A stretch of DNA of 64,000 bases from Oxytricha trifallax (Eukaryota > Ciliophora > Spirotrichea > Sporadotrichida > Oxytrichidae). Of the stretch, positions 1 to 12,000 are shown one piece after another (position 1 is the first letter of the stretch; each line of letters starts with the position of its first letter). The DNA lies in contig ARYC01018604.1 of the NCBI GenBank assembly GCA_000711775.1, positions 20,327 through 84,326 on the forward strand, written 5' to 3'. The position numbers and the translations under genes were made by a program. The notes under the pieces were generated by a model. That model saw nothing but the letters and a program-made list of their open reading frames with translations, made no database searches and was not told where the DNA came from.

Positions 1-59
1 TCTGAGCTTCAGTATAAGCATTTGGAGTACAATTTGCTGACTCAAGGTGTTTTATCTAT

Positions 60-1420
60 TCAGATGATACGTGAAACAGCTTGTTAACCATACCTAAAGT
101 CAATTATTTATTCATTACTCTTACTTTAAATTCTCATAATTTATTCCTTCATTTAGATCTTAGCTTCAAAATCTGAGAATATAGAGTTTGCTAAAGTTTT
201 GTTCTTCTTCACAATATTTTACTTGCTTTACTACATATGAATCCCAATAATTTAAGCTATTTTTGATTCAGTTGGAACAAATTCTATATTTTTCATGTTC
301 TTTAGAAAAAGAGATTTGATCTTTGTAACTTAATTATGTTCAACAGTTATTCTGATGATACTTGGCTTCTTTGATCTTGTTATTATGCATTCTTGAATTA
401 CACAGTCTAAAATAGTTCTTAAGAATTATATTTTACTTACCATATATCCCTTTAAAAGTGTTTACCTCATCGAGCAAGCTATCGATGTCAACAAAGAACT
501 TTGTAGTATTTTGAGTAGGACTTTAATTTATTTTTAGTGCAAAGTATGGTCGCTTTTCTTAAATTAAGCTGTCTTTAATTTTGAAGTAAAAATCACTCTC
601 TATCATTCTCCTTAGATCTAGCATGTTATGAATTGGTATCAATTTAATAATCATTCTATTTTCCGTATCAGAACAACTTGGATCACTAATGTTCTTTGCA
701 TACAACATTTTTGAACCACCAGAGTATAGAAAGATTGATTTTGGAATCCTAATGTTTAACTAAAAGATGTATGAGATTTATAATTATATGCTTTACTTTA
801 GATTGGTGAAAAATAGGTTCTAACATTAACTATCTTAATCCTGATATACAAACTTTAAATGGACTTCCCACAATAGCATCTTCTGAGAAATCAAGTTCCA
901 TTTTTAACTATATCTATTCTTTCTCATGTTACTTCTTTTGAACTTTCTTGTCCAATCTATAATCCAGGAAACCTGTCTTTGCTTTTTTTAGGCTATATTA
1001 TTTTTATTTAATCAATTAAATTACTAAAATATTAGTTTTGCAGCTAAATCAGTCTTCATTAACTTTTGTTCATGATCATAGTCTTTCTCAATCTTTATTT
1101 TACAATAATCTTTTAAATAACAATTAACTTACATAATCAAAGAGTAAATCTATTTCATCAATACTGAGCCCCATTTTTCTGAATAATACCATATTTTTGT
1201 TTAAGAATTCTCTAATAGAATCACTTTTATTGGAATTATTGAGGTCTTTTATTATACCATTCAATATTTACTATATTTATGAAGTTTCTTTCTCTTAATT
1301 ATTGAACACACTTGAGAGAGTTTCAGTTATGAAAGTATTATTATGAGATTGAGAGGGTCCTCCTGCAATGTTTCCACTTTAGGAAAATGATTAGCTCCTG
1401 CTTTGATTTTGCTGTTTCAT
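60..1420 (-). CDS. Unrecognised protein, about 430 aa, four small introns
   Basis: Read with TAA/TAG = Gln this is one continuous gene: start MKQQNQSRSQSF at 1420, TGA stop at 60-62. Four GT..AG introns of about 32-40 bp keep phase; the first is 1093..1132 and another starts in the codon region after LAAKLIF. The N-terminus is S/Q/N-rich; the middle has many charged residues (KKAKTGFLDYR, KKVQKKQHEKE) and may be coiled-coil; the C-terminal third carries further K/Q-rich helical-looking stretches. No signal peptide or membrane segment is visible. It is divergent from RPA1, with 233 bp between start codons. I do not recognise a family. The open frame, intron phasing and TGA stop make it a real gene; the start could also be a nearby in-frame Met. 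Confidence 0.75.
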
Positions 1421-1653
1421 TAATTATTAATTTTATAATATCTGGATAATCCAATTAAATTCAGTTAAATAGATCTATTCAAAAATATTTTAGAGGGAAA
1501 GCAAAAGTGGGTAAAATTAAGTGTGTATAATTATATCAAAAGCAATTAAACTTAACCTGCTTAGAATTTCTTTTACTATTTATTGTTAGTTACCCCAATT
1601 ACGACCCCACCTGCTCATACCCAAAAATTTCACAAATTTTCTCAAAAACTCTA
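1421..1653. promoter_or_regulatory. Shared 5' region between divergent genes
   Basis: AT-rich gap between the start codons of the unrecognised minus-strand gene and RPA1. It must hold both 5' UTRs and promoters if the two genes share a macronuclear chromosome. No specific motif is claimed. Confidence 0.4.
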
Positions 1654-3940
1654 ATGTCTACCACAAGCACAACGGTTTTATAAAAGCATTCTACAAGTTT
1701 CCTTCCAGAGGATACAGTGACTCATTTAAGTTAAAATTGCGTTCGCGAACTCATTGAAAATGAAGAAGAAAACAAGATAAATAAATACTCATTTGTAGTG
1801 CAAGTATTACAACCTAAAGATCTGGAGTAAGAATGAAAAGATAAGAAAAAAGGGGCTGAAAATGAAAAATTAACTGAAAAATAGATTAAAGATAAAAACA
1901 AGGCAGTCAGGCTAAAGATGTTTATATCAGATGGAGTGTCATAAATTATGGTACTCATCAACAATAAGATATATGGCATGATGGTAAGATACAATCTTAA
2001 GGAGTTTATATTATTGAGTTTAGGAGGAATAACTTGAGAATTACTGTGTTATTCAGATCTACTCGTACATTATCTAAAAAGTCAGTGGTAAAACGTAAGA
2101 ATATATTGATTTTGTATTAAATTTTTAGGATCGTGATTTTGACAAAGCCTCCACGGTTAGTATATAAAGACTTAAAATAAAAGATTGGTTAACCAAGAGA
2201 TCTTGACTTGAATATTAAAGAAGGCTACATAGTAAATATTAACACAGTTGATCTAAGTATACCCTAAGAAATAATAAGTAAACTGTTTCCTCAATCCCCA
2301 GAGAAAGACGATGTTTCAATGTCATAAACAACTGAAGATTGTGGAAGTGGGTAAAACAGTCAGCACATAGCTTATGGTTAACATCAGTCTAGTAATCAAA
2401 ACCAAAAAAATAACGGTATTACAAACCAAAACGACTAATACATGCCGAATAACTATGGAAATAATAATAACGATCAGCAGTAATTTAGCATTTATACTCC
2501 AATCAAAGCATTAAGCACTTTCAATTATGACTGGAGAATAAAAGCCAGAGTCGTTAAAAAGCATGAGAAAAAACTTTGGAAAAATTCCAAAGGAGAGGGA
2601 TGGATAATGAATATAGAACTTATGGATTGTTTTGGAACATAGATATAGGCAACGTTTTTCAAAGATTCAGCTGAACGATTTGATCAAATTATCAAAGAAG
2701 GGAATGTAAGAATATATATACTTAGCCTTTTAAAAACTTTATATAGATTTATTTGTTCTCAAATGGCTCTGTGAAACTTGCTAATCATAAATATACCTAG
2801 ATAAGAAACGATTTTACTTTAGTCTTTGATAAAAATGCTGATATTGTTGAAGTTCCTGACGATTTATCGATTCAAGAGAAAGGCTTTAACTTTTTAGGAA
2901 TCAAGGACATTATGACAGTTGAGAAAAACAAGATTATTGATATTATTGGTATCCTTCATCAAATAGGGCCATTGCAAGAAGTTTAAACTAAAGCAGGCCA
3001 TAATAAAGAAAAAAGAATGCTTACTTTAGCAGATGAATCGGAAATGATTATCTAGCTTTGCCTCTGGGGGGATATGGCACATAGGTTTGACATGATGGAT
3101 GAAACTAGTAGTAATCATGTTATAGCCATAAAAGGTGGAAAAGTTGTAGATTATGCTGGAAAACAACTAAACATACATGAAGATGCCTATATCATGCTCG
3201 ATATTCCTCACCCAAGAACTGAATAGCTCAGAGCATGGTACGATAATCTTCAAAATAAAGATGTCCTTAAAAACATAGTGGTAAAGAAGGAACGAACAGA
3301 AAATAATCAAGCATAAAATAAGTAACAAGAAAATGTGAGAATGATAGCTGAGGTACTGGATTACCTCAATTAGGCAAGCCAAGACTAAAGTAAAATGGGT
3401 TTTAACTAAAATAACAATGGGAATGTTTTCGCTTACTTCTGGGTGAATTGCCAAATATCATTCATTAAAAAGGATGATAAATTGTATTACTTGGCATGTC
3501 CCGAAGAAAACTGCAGGAAGAAAGTAATAGAAGATACTGACAGCAAAACCTTTAGATGTGAAAGTTGCAATCAATCCTTTTAATCTTGCGTACCCACTTA
3601 CATGCTTATGGCCAGAATCATAGACTAATCAGACTCTATATTTGTAAACTTCTATCGAGAATAGGGCTCTTAAATAATGAGTGTGCCTCCTGAAGTCATA
3701 AGAAGAATTAAGGAGGAAGAGTAGGAAGAGCAACTGAACGACATTTTTATTGATGCTTAATTTAAGCCATATTAAATTCTGATAAAAGCTAAGCAGTCAA
3801 ATTACGGATAAGATTCCTCAAGGACATCCTTTTTCGCAACCAAAATTCAATAGTTTTCGTACAAAACCGAAAATAAAGAGATATTAAGAAGGTTAGAACT
3901 GTATAATCATATACCAGATATAGAATAATACCAGCAATGA
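1654..3940 (+). CDS. RPA1: Replication protein A large subunit (RPA70-type)
   Basis: Single-stranded-DNA-binding subunit of the nuclear RPA heterotrimer for replication, repair and recombination. The order matches the family: an N-terminal OB fold (VRLKMFISDGVSQIMVLI, then EEQLENYCVIQIYSY), an N/Q-rich linker, DBD-A (FNYDWRIKARVVKK, IMNIELMD), DBD-B (NDFTLVFDKNADI, FNFLGIKDI), and DBD-C with its zinc site (CPEENC..FRCESC). Introns 1984..2023, 2095..2128 and 2706..2746 keep phase; the stop is TGA 3938-3940. One in-frame TGA occurs in the first exon at about 1836, just after PKDLEQE. Removing 9 bp between two AAGA copies there would reopen the frame (a possible tiny IES); a sequence error is the alternative. 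Family assignment is firm; the N-terminal junction is inferred. Confidence 0.93.
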
Positions 3941-4097
3941 AATTATAACAAAAACGAGTTCATCTAGAATATTTGTATAAATAAATTTAATTTCATAAAC
4001 CATTCATTTCAAACTCAATTTTAACTAAAGAAAAAGAAATTAAACGTATTAAATCAAAAAGTTTTAAAGTAAATTTTAAATTATGTCTTAAATTCAA

Positions 4098-6153
4098 TCA
4101 TTTAACTAGGATAAACTGAGTTCATAGATTTGAACATCGCCTTCATGCTAGATAGGCGAAATAGAGCTTTTAGAGTATAAAGAATAATCCAAAAACTGAT
4201 GCGAGTACGTCATTTAAGCGATGTCTTATGAAGTCGTTTCATTTTTAATTTCTTTTGTGAAAGGTTTTACTTTGTAACCATAATCTTAAACCGGGTTTCT
4301 AGTGCAATTAACCTGATTTTAATTATGGCTTTAATTATCGTTTTATTGATTATTAATGATCTTGATGTTCTCCTTATTTTCTTAGTGAGAATTTTATTCT
4401 CTTTTCAATTAGAAATGAGCTTGCTCTTTTATTCTTAGAGGTTTATCTACTAAAGTATCCCTCATTTTTAAGTTTTTCTTATAACATCTTAAAAAATCTT
4501 CCTCTGGGATCTGTCTAAAACTATGAGATTCTATCTTCTCAGAGTGTCTCTTAGTAGCTGAGTATTGAAATCATTATTAGAAAATAAAACAACTTGTATT
4601 GCAAAATGCTATGATCTGTCTTGTTGTAATTTGTCTAGTCAAGGGAGTACTTCTCAATATCAAAATCTAGTGTATCAAGGCTTTCATCGATCAACTGCTA
4701 CAGCCTCTAAACTTAATTATCTTTTGATTGATTTGTTTGATTTTCTTCAGCTTCGTAAGAAGATTTTCCTTTACTTAAAGTTTGATTTCGTTACAAATGA
4801 CTGGCGCTCATGCTTAAGATATAATCGTTACTTTCAAGTTTATTTCCCTGAGAATTCATATCAATTATAAGATTGCTTGGTTCAGTACAGTTTCCTTTTC
4901 TGTTTGAGTTTAGAGAATTCTTTTTTCTGCTGACCAGATAATTCTTATTAAAATAGATGGATTTTTATATTTAAAATAAAATAATCATTAAAGCTAGTAA
5001 CTACTGATTCTGAATGCAAATCATTTAAATGACCATTTTATCTTTACGGATGCTCTTCTAATTAATCATCGTCTGAATTTTGTTCTTAATGAGGCTACAA
5101 ATCATTCTGTTCTCCTGGTATAAAATTCTAAGCAATATAAATCTAGTCTGGTTGTTCTGAGAAATTTTACATGCTTTAAATGTTTAGTCTAATCTCATTA
5201 CTGTTAAATATGGAATTATTTCTTATAAATTTTGCATCTATATAAAAAACTTATTAAAATCTACAAATTCAGTAATAATTTAGTTAGTGAGCTAATGACT
5301 TTATAGTTCTAACTTTAAATCTTAGCTTTTTCGTAAGAAATCTAATTAATTCTGAAAATCAAGCACTTTCTATTCGAAGGCAAAGAGTCGTTTCTCGATA
5401 AAAGTCTCAATCAGTGGCTCTATAGATTTTACGAAAGAAGCAGTCGAGATATTTTGAGAACTGTTATCTAGTTTTAGTATTCTACTTGAATTCAGTTTTA
5501 AGCTTTTTTATGAATGAGTTTAGTGACAAGAATAATTTTCCATATTAAACTCCCACATAAATGAAAAAAGAGTATGAAAAGTTGCCACATAAGTTTACTA
5601 TATTTAGAATCACTGCAATATTCGGATGACTCAACTATCTCATTTTGAGTGTGAATGGAAGATGTGATATTTCTCTGACTATACTGCTAACTTTCAAATC
5701 TCTCCTTAAGTCTCTTAATATTGTCAATAATTTGCTCTTTGCTTTCTGAGTCGCAGCATTCTATCTATGTGAGTTGGCTCATATTAGTCATGTTTCGAGA
5801 GTATCGTAAATTAAGCTTAGTCTCTGGCGATTTCTATTAGTTGCTCAAATAAGTACTCATTCGTTTATTGTTTTACTTGCTAACTGCACTGGAATTAGTA
5901 ATCAAAGCATTTATAGGTCCTTATTTCACGGCAGTGTGATTAGCATTTTTCCAAGTTTAGTCTTAGACTCTGCGTTGAGTATTATCACTAGCATTCTGTG
6001 CGGTAACTTTGACAGCACTGTAGTTGTTCGTAAAGTTGTGTGACTAGTTGACAGGTATATATTTACTGGATGACTTACAAAAGAGCTTTTCTTTCTTCGC
6101 ACTGAATTCATCATGAACCTCGGATTTAGGGGCTAAGTTGTGTCGCACTTCAT
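4098..6153 (-). CDS. Unrecognised Q/N/S-rich protein with several introns or IESs
   Basis: Minus-strand gene starting MKCDTTQPLNPRF at 6153 and ending SQLND-TGA at 4098. A clear first intron (GTAAGTCATCC..ACTAG) joins KKSSF to SHNFTNNY in phase. Downstream blocks are NASDNTQRRVQ..NIKRLKERFE, then LKLNSSRILKLDNSS..SIEPLIETFIEK, then NEIRLNIQSMQ..PGEQNDLQPHQ..LHSES, then NSLNSNRKGNCTEPS..SLDTLDFDIEKY, and finally RQIPEEDFLRCYKKN..QFLDYSLYS. Some block-to-block junctions change frame and are not resolved; they may be introns of about 50-90 bp or IESs. The protein is low in membrane-like sequence apart from spurious intron translations, and has coiled-coil-like stretches. It converges on RPA1 (157 bp gap). 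No family recognised. Confidence 0.7.
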
Positions 6154-6396
6154 AATCTTAACCGTGAGTGGGGCTTGCCTATTAGCTATACTAAGAAAAC
6201 TGAGTTATACTATTGACAAATAAATAAAATTTAAATAAAATACAGTATCACACCTATCGTTTTACTGATATATTGACACTCTCTCTTTCTTGTAACATGA
6301 GTTAAATTTTAAATTTATAATTTGCAAATTTAATATTAGCTTATTAAAGATTAGTTAATTTTTGTAAACTTATTCACTCTAAATTAAGTCGATTAT

Positions 6397-8850
6397 TCAT
6401 TCGAATAGAGCAAACACAAACATAAAGTACAGACCTAAGGACATGGAAATCAAGCATAAAAATAGCTACCAGAATGATTTCACTTCCTTAAGTTCACCCA
6501 TTAGACCATTAATTGCGAAATATAAGAAACCGCCTGATGTGAAAGCGAGGCACTAATTCATGTAAAATTGTCCTATCACACTGCCCATAGTGGTACCGAG
6601 CAATGCTCCCATTGCAGTCAAAAGCTGGAATCCAAGGATCTTGCACACTCCATAGTTAAGTTGGAAGAGTATAGCGAAATCTCCTACTTCATGAGGAATC
6701 TCATGGAAGAACATTGCCATAGTGGTGATCACTCCCATTTTGTAGTCTATAGTAAAATCACATTAAAATTGACTTAGAAAAATTAAGATTATAATCGATA
6801 GTGAAAAATTATCAATAACTTACTCGCAACATAAGCAACTCCAATTGAGAGGCCATCTGTGAAGTTATGCAAGAAATCTCCGATAAGTGTTAAAATAGCA
6901 TAAGAAGTGTATCTTTTTTCTCTGTCCTCTTCTTCTTTAGATTTCTTGTCTTTCTTTTCTTTCTTTGTTTACTTTTGGTTTGTGCTATTCTTCTTTGAAT
7001 CTTACTTATTATTCACTTAATTAAATAACTAAATAAAATCATAATAAATGCAAATAGCTTTCTTTATATTTATATAAAATATAAATATATACTATTTATA
7101 TAAAATATAAAAATATACTGTAATTTTGAAAAGCCCTATATAATTATTATAATTCTTCAGACAATATCTTGATTATTTAATATTTATAAATTTTTGTATA
7201 AGGATTTTTGGCTATGGGATCAAACACGCCCCCCCCATAATGTATATTTTTCTTTTTGTAGTCTGATAGAGTTTTTAACGCTGAGTAATAGTAGCTAATA
7301 AACTACTAGTGTGCGATCAATAGTTTTCGAGATATGGCCTCATATAAGTTCACATTTTATATATAAAATTATAGTAAAAATTATTAAAAAATTTCCAATT
7401 TTTCATAAAAATCTAATTTTTCCATAAAATATGAATTTAAAGGATTTAATGACAATTTAATAAATTCTCTAAATTCATATTTTAAAGAAAAATTAGATTT
7501 TTATGAAAAATTGGAATTTTTTAAATAATTTTTACTATAATTTTATATATAAAATGTGAACTTATATGGGGCCATATCTCGAAAACTATTGATCGCACAC
7601 TAGTAGTTCATTAGCTACTATTACTCAGCGTTAAAAACTCTATCAGACTACAAAAAGAAAAATATACATTATGGGGGGGGCGTGTTTGATCCCATAGCCG
7701 GATTTTTGTATCATTATAATTAGTTATTTTGATATTTCTAGGTCTAAGATCTAAGTAAAAAACGTCTCCTATAGTTATTTTTATGATTCTCTTCGTGGAT
7801 ATGATCATGGGAGTGTGAGTGCTTTGATCCAACGAATGACTCAACAATCTTTTCAATCAGGAAGAACGAAACAATACCTGCAATGATAATAAGATTCATT
7901 TGCATTTGCTCTGGATCATGTGAGTGTCCATGAGCACCGTGCTCATCGTCTGAGTGAGCGGCATGGCTATGATCATGACTGTGACCACTTCCACTGCTAA
8001 TATGAGGTAAAGTGTGGAAGAAAACATCTCCCAAAAGCCCTCCAATAGCGAAAGATATCAGATAGTAAATTACTGAATCCCTTAATCTTGGTGATGAGAG
8101 GAAAGCCACATTCAAAGCATAGATGAAAAAGATTGGAACGATTGATATAAAGAGAGTTGAAACTAGGGCTTATGCCATCTTTGGCAAGGGCTTGATAAGA
8201 TCATTAAAGATATCAAAAGCTATTTCAGCCCTAGTCAATCTCAAGATATACTGTACAAGTTGAACATGAACATTGTTACTGTCGGCATGTGAGTGAGAGT
8301 GATCTTCAGTTGGTAGCTCTCTTTATTGCTGTTGCTTCAATTTTCTTTCTTTTGCTTGTTTTGCGAATGGGCATTCTCCCTCTCCGTGGTCATGACCGTG
8401 ATGGTGATGAGTGTGATCATGTGAATGGTCATGTGTATGATCATGACTATGCTCATGTTTATGAGTATCAGCTGCTTTCTCTTGAGTGGCAGAAGTTGCA
8501 GTTTATTTTTCATGAGAGTGATCATGTTCATGATGATCATGAGAGTGATCGTGATGCTCATGAGAATGATCGTGATGATCATGAGAATGGTCGTGATGCT
8601 CATGTTCTTTTTTGTTGATATTCGTGTCAATCTTTTAGTTTATCAACTTTTGATCATTACCAGCTGGTTTATCAGCTTTCTTAGCAGTCTCTGCTTTCTT
8701 AACTTTGGCATGGCTATGACCATGATGACTATGATCGTGAGCATGATCATGAGAGTGATCATGATGGTGATGATGATTGTGCCCAGCATGCTGCAAAGTC
8801 ACTTGTACCATGAATGCCACACTCAAGGCAATGATTGTAGTTTTTCTCAT
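6397..8850 (-). CDS. ZIP family (SLC39) zinc/metal transporter, histidine-rich
   Basis: Membrane metal importer. Start MRKTTIIALSVAFMVQ at 8850 looks like a signal peptide, followed by a very long His/Asp-rich luminal segment made of HDHSHDH-type repeats (about residues 20-150). Membrane segments follow: LVSTLFISIVPIFFIYAL, SVIYYLISFAIGGLLGD with the ZIP motif FFHTLPH, then LIIIAGIVSFFLIEKIVE. After an interruption come HNFTDGLSIG and HEIPHEVGDFAIL, the paired metal-site helices of TM4 and TM5, and closing hydrophobic segments to TGA at 6397. Intron 6747..6823 joins AYVA to NYKMGV in phase. The gap between the first exon (ending near 7755) and the next (starting near 7010) holds a 490 bp foldback element; its exact splice or IES junction is unresolved. 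The HxxxH organisation points to a LIV-1-like (ZIP7/13-like) subfamily. Confidence 0.92.
7202..7707. mobile_element. Foldback element FB1 in the ZIP gene, 8-bp target duplication
   Basis: A nearly perfect inverted repeat of 490 bp (7210..7699). The arms begin GGCTATGGGATCAAACACG followed by eight C and run for more than 200 bp to a short centre near 7455. Both sides are flanked by the direct repeat GGATTTTT (7202-7209 and 7700-7707). No coding capacity is visible. It lies in the non-coding interruption of the ZIP gene, so it must be removed with that intron or IES. It resembles a MITE or foldback transposon whose transposase is elsewhere. Confidence 0.85.
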
Positions 8851-9092
8851 TTTATAAATTGTAATATAATTTGAATAAGTTATTTTATTATACTACCTTG
8901 CATTCCTCCATTCTAGACGCTTAGATAAATCAAATATTTCAAGATGTTCTTATTTTTATGAATGTATGCTAATATATTTTGTATAAATCTAAAATCGATA
9001 AGTTATATAAGTGTCTATACTTATCCATGAACAAGTATAAATTTTTATCATTACTGTCAAAATGTTAATTTCTATGAATCATAAATTGCTGT

Positions 9093-12000
9093 TCATTCAA
9101 TATTATCAATGAATTCATTAGGGCAAGGAGAGTACTATCGATTGTGGAAGCATTGCAAAGCAGCGTAATAGTGGCTGAGTGCAGCTATGACAATGCAAAT
9201 GTGGAATATTTGATGTGATGACCCCTAAAAATAGATATAAACTTAGAAATCTTATAACCTACACAAAAGTCAAATTTATTGGGGAACCATCTCTCAGGCA
9301 CTCGAAGCATGTAGATAACTGCTCCTCCAACGTATAGAACAGCACCAACAATCCAAAGGGTTGGATTGAAAATTGGAAGTAACTCTGAATCTCTATAAAT
9401 ATAGTTAATAACTCAAATGAAATTCAATACCTGACTAGGAATATATGAGTAAATGGAGCCACAGCTACCAATCCAAGTATGACAAAGAGAACTCCTCTTA
9501 AAACACGATATTAAGCTTTATCAAATTTAGGCCACAGTGATGCTGCAAAAACTAGGAAACATGATACACTCTGAAGTATCATGTAGAGATTTCTGTAGAC
9601 TAATAATAGAATGTTAATGTTATAATAAGCTTACCATGCATAGGTTTGCAGTAGAATGAATAATAAAGTGGTGGCATATTGCTACCAGCAATCATTAAAG
9701 CGATACCTGCATAGTCAAGTCTCACAAGAAACTCTGAGGTTTTCTTAGACTGATCTTTGAACAAGTGAAAGATAGTAGAGCATCCCAAACAAGAAATGGC
9801 TCCTGCAATCAAAACCCCAAAACCCCTTAATGAGGTTTATAAGTGCTTTGATTTGTAGGGAATTTGTTAGGGGTTGGGGTTATTAATTAAATGCGAGACT
9901 AAAATTACAAGCTTTTGGGGTCTATTTATGATGAAGAGTATATAGATTCAGTGTTTAATCTACGTTATGGATGCGATATATATAGTGAATAACTCAAACC
10001 AGTACTGAACTATAAGTCTATTGCACTGCTCTTAAAGCGTAGTCCCTCAACTGTTCGTTCTCACTGCTTGAAAGCTGTGTAATTAAAGCAATAATAGCTG
10101 AATTCTTAGCCTAAGAGGAAGTCTAAGTTTCTATAGAAGCATATTGACTATCTTATTAATGAAAAAACTTTGAAGTATTGGGCTCACTTTTTCGACTAAC
10201 GAGCTAAATGTTTCATCGCCAGTTCCCTGAGTTGAAGATCTCTGCATAGTCTGTTGCAAACATTTATAAACGAAACGGTATCTCTTACAAAGGTGTAAAT
10301 CGTATCAAGAGAAGTAATTGATTTCACTCTGCCATTTTACAACAACAACTTAAATTATATTTATAATTAAATGCAGAGAGCCTAATTGAATAATATTAAG
10401 TTTATCCATGCTGACGAGGCTGTGTTTACATTCAACACTTTCATCTAGAAGTCTTGGTATTAGAGGCATAGCAACATAGAAGTATATGACTAGAAAGTCA
10501 AGGTATAAACAATGGCTATTCTTGGAGGAATTAGCGAGGATACTGGTTTAGAAACTTATCTTATTCATCCTCGCTCTATTAAGACAGAGTAGTATATAAA
10601 TTCTTAGAACAGCTGAGAGAGAAGTACCCTGAATAAGAGATTATACTATTCGTTGATAATCTTTCTGTTCATAATACCAAAGAAACAAGGAAGAGTTATG
10701 AACAACTTAGAATAACGCCAGTGTTCAACGTACCTTACAGTCCATAGTTTAATGGAATGAGTTCTACTGGGGAATATTAAAAGGTCATTACAAGAAACTG
10801 CTGTTATATCACTTGATGCATGACTTACCTATCGATACAGTAGACTTTATTAAAAGCTCAGCGAAGAGAGTAGATAATTTGTTGGCTTAAAAGTGTGCTA
10901 AAGAAGGGAGATTGAATGTATATAAATAAGTTTTAGAGTTAAGTTAATGAATATATAAGTCACATTTAAAATTCTTTAGAGGGAGCTGGCTTCTCTTTCT
11001 TTTCTTCTACTTCTTGCTTCCCTCCACCTAAGTTTTTTCTCTTACTACCAGATCCAGCATCTATGTTCATTGACTCTGGTGGCTGAATATTTGAATAAAG
11101 TCTCTTGCTGACTTCATACTTTGTCTGCGACTTTCGCTCTCTGTGAAGCTTGCTCTATTCCTTCATCAAGAAGATGCCAGTACCAGATTTTTCTAAAGAG
11201 TTAAGCTACAAATCTTACTTGAAATATAAGGGTGCTTCTGCAGCTCTGATAGCCAGCACTCACTTATCTTGATCTCTTGTTTGTCCTTATCTTCTGAAGA
11301 GATGCTGTACCTTTTCTTATTAGATTCTTGGATAATTTCTTTCAAGTAATCACCTTTGATTGTTGCAAGTATGCCAAAGAAATAGTTTCTTTCAGGTAGT
11401 TTATTTGACAACTGCTTCTTAGTAGACAGGTACAGCGAAACCTCTGGGTCATCCATAGCATCATCATATAAGTTAGTCACTGAGATTTCTGGATAGTTGG
11501 GAATCTCTGCAAACTTTACATCTTAAGTTTTCAATGCTTTCTTCTCTTCGCAGAATATCGCCCTTAGAAATGAAATTTTGGTACCTTCCATCGTTGGCAA
11601 GAACAAACCAACTACATAATCAAGATGAGTTACTATGAGTTCATAACCTTGCTGCACCAGGTAGCGGCGCAAATCCTCCTTGCTTCTAAATCTCTGAATC
11701 AATTCTTGTGCTTGCACTCTTTTCATTACATCATTCATTGACTCCATCTTGTTTACAGATCTAAGAAATGATATTCAAATTTAAGTTTATTGATTTCAAT
11801 TATATACCTCTGTAAAACTTACTATTAAATATGGGCATCCTATAAGAGGTCAACCTCTAAGAGGATATGGAGAAGGTTTTGAGAACTAGTTTCAAACTTG
11901 AGAGATTGAAATAAATTTGTACTGTTATAGTTCCATATTTTTTAATTTAAATTGGTACGTGCTTAATTAGGAGCAACTCCTAAAATGCTAGTACTTAATT

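Noticed and set aside
4565-4870. Plus-strand 101-codon frame
   Set aside because: It opens at TTG and lies opposite strong Q/N-rich coding on the minus strand; with one stop codon such frames are expected by chance.
7230-7240. Runs of eight C or G as G-quadruplex or telomere sequence
   Set aside because: Each is a single homopolymer run near the end of a foldback element, not T4G4 telomere repeats.
8289-8874. Plus-strand open frames rich in Asp/His/Met opposite the ZIP gene
   Set aside because: They are shadows of the His-rich repeat tract; the minus-strand frame has the signal peptide, membrane segments and splice sites.
9810-9887. C4A4 repeats as a chromosome end
   Set aside because: They are internal TBE termini: inverted at the other end of a 4 kb element and bordered by a 3-bp duplication.
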